This document shows, piece by piece, positions 11,694-25,134 of a stretch of 64,000 nt of DNA. A model generated the notes under the pieces. The model saw only the letters and a list, made by a program, of their open reading frames with translations. It was not told the origin of the DNA and searched no databases. Source of the DNA: Rotaria sp. Silwood1. Taxonomy: Eukaryota > Rotifera > Eurotatoria > Philodinida > Philodinidae. Both the position numbers and the translations under genes were made by a program. The DNA lies in assembly GCA_905250075.1 (NCBI GenBank), contig CAJNOP010000393.1, forward strand, positions 1-64,000, given 5' to 3'. The stretch's first letter is position 1. Each line of letters begins with the position of its first letter.

Positions 11694-14600
11694 TCTAACA
11701 GTTTTTTTGTTTTGTTTTGTTTTGTGCTTTTCATTTGTATTTAGTCTTTCATTTACCAGTGATGTTAAGACAAATCATGCAGGTCATGATTCGAAAAAAA
11801 GAAACAAATTTTGTTTTTAATGCAAGAAAATTTAAACATAAGAATGCAATAATTATTTATTATAAAAGAATTGCTTTTTTTCAAATTAGAAATTATAAGA
11901 TCACAGTATTTATATGTTCTATAAAAGCCATTATTCATATTATCGAAACAATTGGAGAATGCTTTGTTGTCTTTCGTAATATAGCCTTCTTTAAAGAATC
12001 AAATTTCTTATACTTGAAAGACATTCGTAATAAATGCCCTGATTACTTAAACTATCAGTACACATGAAAAAAGAATAATAAATACCACTATTACCTTCGA
12101 CAGAATATGGTTTTTTTCTTTTGCTTTCAGGTATTTTAATATTATTTTTTTCTAAGCAAATGTCACGTCTTTTGGCTCTTCTATTTATTCACTTTCTATT
12201 ATATTCAATGTATTAACTATAATGCTTGATGAATCTTTTCATAGTTCTTTAGAGTTTACTTTGCTTTTTACTCAGACTACTTGACTTGCAATATTCAATG
12301 CATAACAAGACTACTTGAAGCTAGATTGATATTTATGAAATAAAATTTCATAGATAATCATTGAATAATTCTTATGACTGTAACAATTCTTAGTTATTTT
12401 TGTTTATAACATTTTATTACTGTTTGCTCGAAGAATCTTTATGATATCATTCGATACCTTATTGATGTAAAGAGTGGCGCATAAGCAACAGGACAAAATA
12501 TTTTTCTATTTTTAGAGCACTTATCAACATATGAGAAACTTCATTTTAGACTTATTTGATGGAGAGTTTCTTGTTCTATTAAACTACTAACATTGTTTTT
12601 CAAATAACATATTATTTGTCAGTAAAAAACTTAAAAGATGAGCGCGTATTCAATTGTCTAATTCTCACATAAGGTTTTCTATAGACATCTATCGATTTGT
12701 ATAAGCCTTAGCTAATTAGAGCCGACGATAAAAGTAAAATATTTAGCTTTAATCGATAGAAACTTTCGTGCTTTCTGCCTTCAATACCTTTTCAACGTTT
12801 TTGCTTTTGTTATTCGAAAGAAACAAGACTTTCAATCAATATCTAGTGATATTTTGAGACACATTCTAAAAAACCATGCTTTCTATAACGAGGCTTGGTC
12901 TATGACACGATTCACGAAAGGAACAATGATGTAATTCTTCCACAAATCAGTTTTGTCTACAACTTTCACTTCTAAAACTCTGAAAAATATATCAAAAGAT
13001 ACAAGTTTTTATAAAGAACTTTTTGAAATTTCAGCGAAATCTTAACGAAAAATTTTTCTTTTTCTGATCGTCACACTTAAACGATTGAGCTAAGTGTTTA
13101 ACTTTTAAATTTCGTACAGACAAAAAGTTATTTGAAAAGTAAAGATGGTTACTGTGTAGATCAGGAAATTCTCTATCGAATGAGCTTAAAACAAAGTATT
13201 TGATATTTTGGAAAATGCTGTTAGAAGAAAAAAAAGCATTTTGTTTTGTTTATTAGGTGCTTTTAGTTATAAGTGAAAAATTTAAGTCATATGTTGTTCT
13301 CATATCTTCAAATAAGTTCTGAAAAGCGATTTTCGTTTAGTTATAGAATATAATATTGTAAAATTAATTCTTCGATTAAGATTTTCATATGATTCATAGT
13401 TTTATTTGTTAATTAGAGTAATTATAAAAAACTCTACCTTATAAATGAACAAGAATATTTCAAAATGTTAATTAGTATTGCATTTTATGCGTTCATGATT
13501 CACAACAATTATAAGATTAATTTTATTTTAGGCTCAGATATTTGCAGAACCCGTAAAAGTCGAAATGTACTCACGCCATCCTTCCACTATTGAAGTGTTT
13601 GACTTTCAAGCAAATTCTTAAATGCTTTCTATCAAAAGTTTTTGTCGTCCTGGTAGATTTTTAGAAAGATCAGGTTCTACACAGTACCTTCTATTGTTCT
13701 AATAGAAAGTAAACTAAAATGATTGTCTGCCAGCAAACAATACCGTCACTTGGTGACCAGGATTGAATGAATGCGGATTGTAGGTGATTGAAAACCGTCT
13801 GGCAGTGAGGGAGACGTCACTCCCTTCTCCTTGTGCACCATAAAAAACTAGCACGAAGGTAGTTTCTACCAAATTTTAGCTCATCTCCTTCTCCCACTGT
13901 TGAAAAACATCAATGATCATGTATGCACTCTCCCTTCCCAATCTTGAGACCTTCAAGGGGTTTCTCAATATTTGCAGATTGTTTTACATATCTTAAGTTG
14001 GTAAAAAAAAGATAAGAAATAGATCAATATACAGAGTAGCACAAAAGTAAGAGAACACAGAATTTGTTCAATTTCTTCTTTGTAAAGACTCAATTAGACC
14101 TCATTTTTACATCACATATACTAAATGACACTTGTCAAAGATATAGCATATACTCAATCTTTGAGTGCAGTATTTTGTTCAAAAGTGAACAAACTTATCT
14201 TGCTGCTCATCTTTGGCTGTAAGCGGAATTCAATATTTTTTTCGATTTTCATAGATTTGTCTGTTTATTCCAATCCGTGAAATAAATCAGAGAAGCAGAC
14301 AAAATAATATAAATCGAGGAAAGCTCGTAGAGCATCGAATTTCTCATACAGTCACAGAGGAGTAGTGAGATAAATTTGTACCTTTCGAAAAAATGACGGC
14401 ATCTCAAGGCTGAGCATATGCTATATCTTTTAATAATATCATATAGTACATGTAGTATAAATATGGCGCTTAACTGATCACGTGCAAAGAAGAAATTGAA
14501 AAACTTCTGTGTTCCCTTACTTTTAGGCCATCTTGTATATTCGATTATTTGTTTTTTTGCAATAATAAAACAATGACATTATTCTATTCTAGCTATTGAG

Positions 14601-17600
14601 TATTCAGAAAGAAAACAAATGAATTATCCAAGATCTTTTTATTTTATATAATGATTGTTTTTTCGTACTTCATGAACTCATGACTGATATTTGCTCTTGC
14701 CCTTGTAAGCTAAATCATTATTCCGAATGTCAATCATCTTCTTTACAACCACAAACTTGAATATGCATTAATTTCTCTATTGATCTCTCTTTTGTGAGCA
14801 ATTCCACATCATTTAATATTGATTTACAAGTAGAAGTTTTTGTCTTCATATATAATATATTCTTGTGGAAAAAAATTATTATTCATCGTTATTCAAATGA
14901 CATCCTAATATAAGATCTATTGAATTTTACTTCGCTAAAATCACTTGAAATTTTTTTTTGTTTTTTTTTTTTTTAATACTTCGTAATCGATTAATTTGAT
15001 TGTTCTTCGTTCATTATATTATTTTTGTGCGTCAATATTACTGATCTTGCACCCATATTTTTGTTTTGCTTTTGATTTTTCTTTTACGTTTGTCTCATCA
15101 ATCCATTGAGATCTATGTTCAATTTCTCTCTCGATTAAATATAAAACCATCTAGACTTTGTACATCATATGGTATATTAATTTCAATCATAAGAAAACAT
15201 TATATATCATTCAAAATATCTCCAATATTGGTACAGAGAAAAATAATAATTCTACTGTTATTCTGTTTGTCTTTTTTTGTAATAGTTTGGTTTACAGAGG
15301 AAAACAAGAATACTACGAATAGAAAGAGCAATTTCTAATGATTGATTGACATTTGTCATGCATCGAATAATGCATAAAACAAAGCTTATTGTTTATCTAA
15401 TCTGAATTGATAGAGCAATACATACAATATGAATTATCTGGCAACAAAAGTTAGTAGTATGATAAACACTAGTCATCTGTCAGAATAATTCCTTGATTTC
15501 TTGTTTTGTCAAATTTAAATTATACATAGAACTGAACAAAAAGAACAACATGATTGTATTTACAAGGATGAAAAAATATGTTTATCTAATAGAATTGATA
15601 TTAGATAAGGAATGTAACTTCCAGTATTGTTGGCAATGGGTACGAATATCTTGTTTGATGATTAAGACAAAAGATTTTGCAACAATAAAAGAACTATGAA
15701 CTTTCTCGAAAAAAAGTTTTATAATGATAGATATTGTCTAATAAATAAAATTTATATTTCAAGATTCTCTTTAAAACTGTATTCGAATGATCAAAAAAAA
15801 ACAAAACAAATCATCAACAAATTGCACAATCTATTGCATGCAAATACTTTTATCATTCTAATTTTTCAAATTATTATTGACTCTTCTTTGTTCAAATCGT
15901 AACGTAATCATCAATACTCTTTTATATTACGATTAGAGATCTGTATGAATTAATATTCAATCCAATGTATAGTCTATTTTCATCTATTCAAATTCATGAG
16001 AATGATAGAAAATGACTACAAGATATTAATTAACCGTGTTGGATATTTCAATCAAAAAAGTGTAGTTAACATTAATAAAATAATGTTAAGTTATAGAATG
16101 CTTTCAATCCTCCTAAATAAAGATCTATAGAGATCATCACTTTTCATTTTAAGATTTAAAATAGCTTCATTGTTAAAGAAGTCTGAACATTATAAAATAA
16201 AAAATAGATTTGTTTATATATCTAAAAATATACAAAAAAAAAAACAGTTTAAAACATTATCCTTCTATACATTCAAAGTAATTATATTCTTGAAAATAGT
16301 TCGAATATCTTTTGTAAATGTTTCATATTTGAAGTTCTTCTCCTACTAACTTTCAAGTTTCTTCAACTTTGTGATTAATTGATGAAAATATTCAAAGTGA
16401 TTTTCTAATAATCTGCACTTGAAACTACTATAAATATTTCAAAAAAAAAAAGAAATCTTTTTTTTTTTTTCTAATAAAAATAACTTATTTCTGCAAAGTA
16501 CTACTCAAAAATGTTCATATGATTGATTCTATTCAAAGAAACATCTTATGAAATGATGAGTCATCTTTTACAAGTAATATTGCATGTTCAACATAATTGC
16601 AATGAAATAAGCAATCAATCATCTATCATTGAATAAAATAAATATTCTTTATCATGCTAAAAAATTAGAATATTCAATTGTTATAACTGTAAATAATCTT
16701 GATTTTTATGATAGGTATAACAAGAATCATAGAAGCAATCTCTTCTTTTTATTTCATAATCATGGTAGTGACATAAACATCTTTTTTATTATTCAAATTT
16801 AACTTTTTTTTTTTAACTAAATAATAAAATGTACGATATCAGAAGTCAATCGGTGCAAATGATTAATAGATTTTAATTAAAAACGAATGGAAAAATGTTT
16901 TGACAAAACGCAATAGACTATGTCCATATTTTAAGAATATATAATATATATATATGATTGAAACATTTGTTTTTGTATACTATGTTTTGTTATACTAAGT
17001 TTAGTTGCTTTTGAACATATAGAAATATAGATATTGCCGCTAGGCTTCCTTTTAGTAATGCTAGTTTGAGACAAGAGACAAAAGAGTAAGAAAGAAACAA
17101 TTGTTCAAGACATAAAGCAAAAAAGCAAGTCACATCTTCCGATCAATTGGTCAAAAGTGTCTACTCATCGTTTCTCGTTTATGTAGCTGTCATCATCAGT
17201 AATACACCCATACACACACATATAGACAGTTAAAGAAAAAAGGCGGAAAAGAAAAAAAAAGAGAGCAAGCGCGAGATAAAAAAATGTAATTTTCTTTATA
17301 TGCGGTACTATTAGTAATGATAAAAAAAAAGAGGGAGAATGATCCGATCGTTAGTTTACATCGCATCGCGCGCTCGCGATCGAGATGGACCACTCGTACG
17401 AGTGTGTAAAAAGAAATACTAATAAAATATTTCTGTCTTTTCCATTCTCTCTAGTTCTTTCTTCTTTTTGAGTCTAAGTATAGATGCATCTTTCTATTTT
17501 TTCGTGTGCGTGTATATATGTGGTGTATTAGCTCAAGTACTATGATGATGGCGGAGAAACGAGCAACTTCAAACGCGAGCCGGGACCGTTGTGTATGCTC

Positions 17601-17937
17601 AGTAGTCATAAATAATAATTCGAACAAAAAGAGCGAGGGAAACAGAGAACGATTGTTGCGTGCCAAGTGTTTTGACTCAGAATATAACGACAAAATCGAA
17701 CAACAATAGCTAGCTTTCAGTATAAACACTTCGACCTTGTCTTATACTTTAAGTATTGTGAGATGAATGAGTGTGTTTGCGTTTAAGATGATTTGACACA
17801 TGAACATTTTTTTTTTGTCAATCTTAAGATATTATTACATTTAACTTTTTAACGCTTTTTTTATTTTTTTATTTATTGTATTTACTAGTCAACAATAACA
17901 CTAGTCCCTTTCCCGATTGCGCATTGACGGCGCATGG
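11694..17937. other. AT-rich spacer and 3'/5' flanks
   Basis: The first 400 bases are the probable 3' UTR of the PTB gene; an AATAAA occurs near 12077 as a possible polyadenylation signal. The MITE at 14030-14537 is listed separately. 13700-13960 is less AT-rich than its surroundings and may be another old repeat. From about 17180 to 17900 the sequence becomes richer in CG dinucleotides (for example GCGCGCTCGCGATCGA near 17367), with a perfect 12-bp palindrome ACTCGTACGAGT at about 17392. This is the likely promoter and leader region of the TARP-like gene. No gene is supported elsewhere. Confidence 0.5.
14030..14537. mobile_element. Tc1/mariner-like MITE
   Basis: TA-flanked element of about 508 bp with long imperfect inverted ends. 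The left end runs TACAGAGTAGCACAAAAGTA and the right end, reversed, TACAAGATGGCCTAAAAGTA. Both continue with a shared stretch around GAACACAGAA and TTCAATTTCTTCTTTG. Inner arms also match (GATATAGCATAT on both sides). There is no transposase ORF. A TA target and an ACAG-type end are typical of Tc1/mariner non-autonomous copies; the superfamily is inferred. Confidence 0.65.
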
Positions 17938-19366
17938 ATGGATAATTTTCATCATAGGGCACTAATGGTTTTCGCTTCGGTCAGTGCCTATACTGCGCCA
18001 GCACTTATGACCATTTCTCTTCTTACTGATTATTGGATTTATGGAAATCAAACAAAATTATCACAAAACTCAGTAATAAAACCAGGCGATACACTAGTTT
18101 TAAATCATACATATCATCGAATTGGTCTTTGGCGCGAATGTATCAAAGAAAGTTATGGTATGTATTAGAAATAAGAAATAATTCTTTAGTGTTTTTTTTG
18201 TTAAATCACGGGTTTTAGACGCTTCATATACCTGTGATCTTGTTAAATATTCCAAAACTGAAGCAAAATTAGAAAAAGGTTTTAAAGCTGTATCATGTAA
18301 GATCTTTGTTTTTTGTTTATGTTATATATATTAAAATTATCAAATATTAAATTAGATCGATCAGCACCAAGTATGGCTTGTTTTGCAGCTGCATCTGCTC
18401 TTTTAATTATAGCCATTTTTTTATTTACACGTGGTCTATGTAAACGACGTCGAAAGGCTGTTTTCTTCATCTCAGGACTTTTATTTTCTATCTCAGGTGA
18501 ATTCTATATATATGTATTTAGTCATCTTTTATTTCTTTTTTTCTTTTTTTAATTTTATAGGTTTACTTACGATGGTTGGTGTTACATTATACGTTTCAAT
18601 TACAACTGAAGAATCGGCTAAACGCGATCAAGATCATAAGGTGATGATATGTTCTTATGGATATTCATTTCTTTGTGCAGTCTTTTCATTTGTTCTACAA
18701 GAATTAACTGGTGTTTTAACTGTTTATTGGTTTATATATCGTTTTCGTGCACTTGTAAGAAAACAAGAAAAATTACGTTTACGTACTCGTCAATTAATGG
18801 GAAATTGTTTATCAATGACAACGGCTTTACCGTTAAATTTTGTTGCACATAGTACAAATAATACTAATTATAAGCATAATAATATTAATAATAATAATAC
18901 GAAATCGATATCAAATCGTTCGAATTATCAATTAAATCAAAATCATTATTCTACTTCAAATAATCAACGTTATCAATATATGATTGGTAATGCAATGCCA
19001 GATTCTTCAACATCTAAACAAGCAAAAGTTCTCGATAGACGACGTATACCATTTGATAACTCTGTACCAATATCATTTCAATATGATGATAAAGTACCTT
19101 ATTCAATAATTTCGCCACGATCACCAACACTTCTCTATGGAGATTATTGTCGTGTGTTAATTCGTCCAGAAGATATGGATTTACTTACACAAATGGTTAA
19201 ATCAAAATCTCAAGCACAATTATTAGCTAATTCAAGACCAACAACACCAGCGCCACCAGTAAAAACTATTAAAGTTCTATCAAAATCGCATACGAATAGA
19301 CAAATAACCAGTAATATAGCAAAACGAAATATTCGAAAAGGCGTCAAACGGACTACATCTGTTTAA
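17938..19366 (+). CDS. CACNG: Voltage-dependent calcium channel gamma subunit / TARP-like four-pass protein
   Basis: Four exons, 17938-18157, 18219-18296, 18356-18496 and 18561-19366, give 414 residues with all phases closing. The ATG at 17938 is the only one in frame with TM1; the ATG four bases upstream hits TAA after two further codons. Claudin-like topology: TM1 about 8-30; an extracellular loop with GLWREC (63-68) and a second Cys at about 79; TM2 about 104-125; TM3 131-160; TM4 180-205. A long cytoplasmic tail, Asn/Ser-rich in the middle, ends in KRTTSV. The GLW..C motif defines this superfamily. The tail end matches the class I PDZ ligand of stargazin-type TARPs (RRTTPV in vertebrate gamma-2, from memory), which tether AMPA receptors to PSD-95-like scaffolds. 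Family is firm. TARP rather than muscle-type gamma is inferred from the tail. Confidence 0.88.
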
Positions 19367-20468
19367 ATATTGCTTTTTGTTTTTAGTCTTTTAACAGTTC
19401 AGATAAATGAAGTCTTTTTTTTTTCTTTTGTGTCTGGTGCGACAAGAAAAGACTACTATTAGCAATATTTATTTTTCGTCTTTTCATTTGTTATTCTTTA
19501 TTTTGTGTAACTAATATTTATATTTCATTGAAACAAGAAAATCAAAAAAAAAGAATTCATGTGTTCTTGCTTATGTGGCTTCATTTTCTCTTCTAATAAT
19601 CACCAGACATATTCAAGGAGTCGTATAATATCATTTTGAAGGTTGCTATATTATTACCTTTCAATTCATTAGAAAATAAGTGATCCTACCTTTTATGGGT
19701 AATAGTATACGAGAGAATATTTACTAATTCATTTTTCTTTTCTCTTTTTTTTTTCAAATACATATTTACTTTTTATTCTTGACATTTTCTGCATATTTAG
19801 TTGATATTAGTAAAGCGAGCAACGTGCCGATTGCACTGGATATCGTAAATCAATGGTAACAGTCAGTTTATGGTATCTACCTTTTTTCACTTTTTTTTTT
19901 TATTTCTCATACATACGTGAGCAAATCCAGACAAACCCTTTACAGGAGCCATTTCTTTGTTGTTATTGTTGTTCTATTGTCAATATGCTGCCTACTATGC
20001 AATGTGTTGTCTTTATTTTGTTCGCTTGCATTTTTTTTCTACATCGATTTATGCTGTCGTCGTGCTTGACAAAGACACAATACACGCACACTTGTTGGCA
20101 TGACTTAATTTTATTGCCTGAAGAAGCATCAACATGTCCTTCTACATTTTTTTTCATTTCTTTTCTTCTTTTTTTATATTTAGCGTCGTCTTTCATCACA
20201 TCCACACACGTTCTTGTGCACTCTCTACGAAGAGTAGCAGGAAAAAAAAACTTTTCAGATTGAATATATAGGCAGTGAGAATGAGAGTGGAAAGAAAAAC
20301 ACAAATGGTAATGGTTTCGAAAACACAGTTGAGTTGAGCAAGGGAGCAACCAAAGAAATGCAATAGCAATAGTTAAAATAAAAAGAAGAGAGAAATTTCA
20401 CCAGGATTTGTATTATTACTATTAGTTTTTGTTAGTTTTATATTTTACCTTCAGATTTTTCTCATAAA
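19367..20468. other. Intergenic: 3' UTR of TARP-like gene and leader of FHL gene
   Basis: T-rich sequence with overlapping Phe- and Lys-rich open frames on both strands at 19853-20349 that have no domain, no splice partner and low complexity. The part just before 20469 is presumably the distal FHL promoter and 5' leader. No defined element is seen. Confidence 0.4.
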
Positions 20469-23400
20469 ATGGCATACACGGGACGGAGCCCAACCTATCA
20501 AACAGTACATTCTACTGGTTCAAGAAGTGGCTTTCCACAACAACAACAACCACAACAACATATTTATGAAGAACAACCATATTATGTTAATGAACGTCCT
20601 TTTTCCAGGCAAAATTTCGGTGGAGATGATCTACAAAGTGGAAGGGTTTGTTCAATTTTAATTTTGATTAAAAAAATAATTAGTCATAGAGAAGAACATA
20701 ATTCAAATAGAAGATACTATCAGATATACGAATAATCTATAGTTCCCACGCTCGACTGTTAGATTCATTTAGTATATATAAGAAACAAAAAAAAATAAGA
20801 CTAAGATTTAAATAAATTTAATAATCACATCATCATTTATTATATCTAAGCACTTTTCTTTTGAAAAAGGTTCAATATTAAACTTAGAAATGAACGTATT
20901 CATGAGAATTAGCTTTTTTTTTGTGATAATTTCATAATATATTAAATCTATGATGTCTGGCATTAGTATTATACTTTATAATTATATTGATAATGAAAGT
21001 AACTACGGAATATGATGTTCGAGATGATTTGCTTTACTTGTTAAACAAAACAGAAATAAAATGTATCTGCATAGTTTCAATGGCATACCTTATTGTAACC
21101 ATAAAACTTCCATAGGCTATCAAAATATTTACTCTTCATTTATATCCTATCAGTAGAAATGCTTTATTTTATTACTTTGTATGTTGAAGATGGTTTTATT
21201 ATACAATTTAAATTTATTTCACATTTATTTATATCAATAATAAAAAACCGCATAAATGTGTCTGTAACTTGACTTTGAAAAAGAAAAAGAAGAAGCAAAA
21301 ATAAATTAATGATTTAAGTTTCTTCTCTTGACAAATATAAGTATTTGATATAAACCGCAAAGTTTGATGTACGTATCACATTTTTTTGATTTTTCTTCTC
21401 AATATTTGTCACTTAGACAACATTGAAAAGCAAATAAGTTATTCGTAATTCAAATATAGAACAGCCAATCGTCATCATACAGATATATGATATTATTCTA
21501 ATTTCATCTATTGATAACAACGTATTGTTCATTCATTCATTTTTTTTTTCTTTATCAAGTGTATTATGTCTAAATATCCTCTTATGAATTGCATATCTTT
21601 TGTTATATATTTTAAACTATCATCAAAAGAAAAGAATAGCTTAAATTTTTTTTTTTTCTTCCGTAAATCCATCTAGACAATCGGTCGAAGTATGCGACAA
21701 TGTTATTATTTTGCTCCATCGTTTTTCATTTTTATGTCTTCGAATGACTGCTGGTGGTACTTCTACAATAATAACGTCTATAGACACACAAACGAAAAAA
21801 AAAAAAAAGAAAATTGTCGAGTGACCGTACTCTTCTATACACAAACGATAGTATGCGGCAAATCTAAAACAGAAAGAAAGAATAGGTGACCATATTCATT
21901 CTTTCTGCCGTGAGCAAGAATTTCGTCTTATCAAACATCGCATGGGTGTGTGAGAAAGAAAGAGATGCAATATCGTCACAAAGATTTAGCGTGTCTCATT
22001 TTTTTTTACATTCATTGCGCTCCTACTCGATTCTTTCGTTCTCTCTCTGTCTCAACATGCTTGAATATTCTATTTGCATGAGAGCTAAACATAGCTAGTC
22101 CTTTTGACTTTTTTTTCTTTTAGTCCCTACCTTATCATAGTTTGTCGACACATCGTTCGCTCTTTTTTTCTCTCTTTCTATTCTACTACTAGTGTACTAC
22201 GCGACTGCAATTAGATCTTTCTTTCGCTGACTCGTCCGATAACACTTCGAAAAAAAAGGACAAAGAAAAAGAGAACAGATAAACTCAAATAGGCAGAAAA
22301 AAAAGAACGACAAATAGTTCTATATTTTCTTTCTCTCATCTATTATAAAGAAGTAAAGATAGAGTCAACGTGCATGCTTGCATGTTCCTATGAGTTGTCG
22401 ATTCATACAATGTGATTGTTATCCTGATCATCACTAACTATCATTATTATAATCATTATTGTGCATTATTTCATTTATTTTAAATAAAAACATATTAAAA
22501 TATGGACGATGAACAAGATCACGTTAGTATTTCTTATAGTACATTATTCATTTATCATTTTCTACATTAGAAAAAAAAAAGAGATGCCATATGTTCATCA
22601 AGTATCTTTCTTCTTTTTTTTTTTTACTTGTCTTAGAAAGAATAACAAACATAAGAATTCACTCTGTACCATTTTATAACAACGCATATGTACCATAATG
22701 CGAGTATAATGCATATTTTTTACAGATGACAGCTAGATAAAGATATTATTCGATGATATACAAGAAGACAAGATAGAGAAAATTTGCACAGAATGATTTA
22801 TTTTGATAAACAACATCAAGCGAAAATGATGTAGTTATTCATTTTTCTTTTAGGTTATTTATAGCAATGCAGACGGAGATTATAATAGATCAATGAATAC
22901 TAATGCTCGAATAAGTAATGGCCATTCATCATATCCATATACTTCATATGGTAATACCGGTCCAGAACAATTTTCATGTCATTATTGTGAAAGAAATTTA
23001 TCTGGTTCACGATATATATTGAAAGATGAACATCCATATTGTATTAAATGTTATGAAGATCGTTTTGCTAATACATGTGAAGAATGTGGACGAAAAATTG
23101 GTACTGATTCAAAAGTTTGTATTTACAAGAAAGACACACACATATACATATATATATATATGATTTAATTGAATATTTTTGTTTCAAAGGATCTTTCATA
23201 TAAAGATCGTCATTGGCATGAAAAATGTTTTTTTTGTTCAATGTGCAAAACACCACTTATTGATAAACCATTTGGTTGTAAAAATGAACAACTTTATTGT
23301 GGTGAATGTTATAATCAACAATTTGCTTCACGTTGCGATAAATGTCATCAAATATTTAAACCAGGTGAAAAAAAAGAACTTTAAATAGTAATATAATCAT

Positions 23401-24229
23401 ATGTATACATGTAAGTGTTTTGTTTTTTTTTTTAGGTACTAAAAAACTTGAATATCGTGGACAACAATATCATGAACATTGCTTTACTTGTTTTGCATGT
23501 TCACAACCTATTGGAACAAAAAGTTTTATTCCAAAAGATCAAAAAAGCTATTGTGTTCCATGTTATGAAGAAAATTTTGCAACGAAATGTACCCGTTGCC
23601 TTAAGGTATTAAGTCTAAGCAAGGACGAAAAGTTTCTTTTTTTAGTTCTATTTTCGCTTTTTCTATTTATAATCTATTATCACATTTCTTTTAAACAATA
23701 TAGGTAATTGCCCAAGGTGGTGTAACATACAAAAATCAACCATGGTATATTTCGAGATCCGTTACTCAATCTTCTTTTTTTTTATAAAATATTTTCTTTA
23801 GGCATCGTGAATGTTTTACTTGTACACATTGTAAAAATTCATTAGCTGGTCAACGATTTACATCACGAGATGATCATCCTTATTGTGCTGATTGTTTTGC
23901 TCGTCTTTTTGCTAAAAAATGTGTTGCATGCAGTAAACCTATTACTGGTAAAATAACAGAAATATTATTTTAATTATAATTTTAATTATTTATATTTAAT
24001 AGGTGTTGGTGGTACACGTTATATATCATTTGAAGAACGTCATTGGCATAATGATTGTTTTGTATGTCAACGTTGTCGAAGTTCACTTGTTGGTCGAGGT
24101 TTTCTTACTGATGGTCCTGAAATTCTTTGCCCTGATTGTGGTAGACGAGAGCCATACTATGGAACAGAAAATAGTGGTTTTAGTGGTGGACAACGTGGTA
24201 TTGTTAATGACTATCCCAAAACAAATTAA
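20469..24229 (+). CDS. FHL: Four-and-a-half LIM domain protein (FHL family)
   Basis: Long form: exons 20469-20645, 22854-23114, 23190-23364, 23436-23605, 23704-23744, 23802-23947 and 24003-24229, giving 398 residues; all introns are GT-AG and all phases close. The N-terminus (59 residues) is Gln/Tyr-rich. Then comes a half LIM finger (FSCHYC, Cys101/104), followed by four complete LIM domains with the Cys/His zinc ligand spacing intact. Diagnostic FHL words are present: FANTCEECGRKIG, DLSYKDRHWHEKCF, GTKSFIPKDQ, GGVTYKNQPWH, YISFEERHWHNDCF and LVGRGFL. FHL proteins are scaffolds that link actin/integrin sites and transcription factors. Order and spacing match vertebrate FHL2 throughout, so the family call is very strong; which vertebrate paralogue is nearest cannot be said. 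A second first exon lies at 22502-22522. Confidence 0.95.
22502..22522 (+). CDS. FHL: Alternative first coding exon of FHL gene
   Basis: ATG GAC GAT GAA CAA GAT CAC followed by GTTAGT is a seven-codon exon ending in phase 0, the same phase as the distal first exon, so it can splice to 22854 in frame. The product would be 346 residues starting MDDEQDH. It sits 332 bp before exon 2, downstream of a T/CT-rich, CG-containing stretch at 21680-22400 that could be a separate promoter. Use of this exon is inferred; only cDNA could prove it. Confidence 0.6.
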
Positions 24230-24355
24230 AAAACAGAGATCTTTTTATTCTTCAACGTGCATTTTGTGATGAAATACAAAAACAACATAACTGAACGATT
24301 ATTCTTTTTTTTTTTTTTTTTTTTTCTTTTTGAATGACTAACCAACTATTCAAAT

Positions 24356-24387
<32 letters not shown>

Positions 24388-25134
24388 CGTTTATTCCATT
24401 GAAGCAAATTGAAAACGAATATATAAACCACAACTTCTTCCACTGTGCTTCTTTTTCTCTTCTTCACTTCATTATGTTTCTTCTTTTTTTCTTATTTGTG
24501 TTCTCTCTCTCTCTCTTTCTTTTTCTCATGTCGTTCTTTTCATTTTTTTTTCGATAACGAATAGACAAAACAAATTTTATCACTATGTACTTCTTATTAT
24601 GCAACATATTTATGACTCGTTCAGTTCTTAGAAATGCAGCATTCACTTTAACAATTATAAATCTTATGTTAACTGAAAGAGAAAGACTGGTTTATTATGA
24701 GAAATAACATATTTCATTCCATAACATTACAATTCTCTTACATATACTACTTCAATGATTCTCAAGTGATAAATATATAATGAAGATTTTGGTGATTACG
24801 TAAGAGAAGGATAGTTGAATTCAATAATAAATTTCATTTGACAGTTGTATTCAACTGATTTGAAAGCATCCAACATAATTTATATGATTAGAATCTTGTC
24901 AAAAATCTTTGTTTGAAACTTTATGTTTTTTTTTTTCTTGTTTGATAGTTGAAATAATAGGTGGATATTAAGTATTTATAGCTGGTTCAAATCAGCAAAA
25001 TGAAAGAGGAAAAGGAATATGATGAAATAAACATAAAAATAACAACAATAACATTTAAAAGAAAATCCACGGAAATGTTCCTTGATTAAATAGTCCATTG
25101 CTTCATTCAATAATGTTTATTTTATTCTATTTTT
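24230..25134. other. Convergent gene spacer with poly(T) tracts
   Basis: The FHL and PSMD4 genes point at each other across about 900 bp. It holds two long T runs (24305-24325 and 24359-24387), a CT microsatellite near 24503-24525, and otherwise plain AT-rich sequence. These are probably the two 3' UTRs; I see no decisive polyadenylation site. Confidence 0.5.

Noticed and set aside
11717..12067. 116-codon open frame after the PTB gene
   Set aside because: It starts 24 bases after a stop codon, has no domain, is Ile/Phe/Lys-rich as expected for AT-rich DNA and lies in the probable 3' UTR.
19853..20349. Overlapping 136- and 128-codon frames on opposite strands
   Set aside because: Both are low-complexity (Phe/Leu/Ser or Lys/Arg/His), mutually antisense, without splice sites that extend them; probably the FHL leader region.
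22893..23168. FHL frame continuing past 23114 into a Thr/Ile/Tyr run
   Set aside because: It is intron read-through; the GTTTGT donor at 23115 and the next exon at 23190 restore the LIM domain.
24984..24993. GGTTCAAATC, a tRNA B-box-like word
   Set aside because: No A-box, cloverleaf or acceptor stem can be formed around it.
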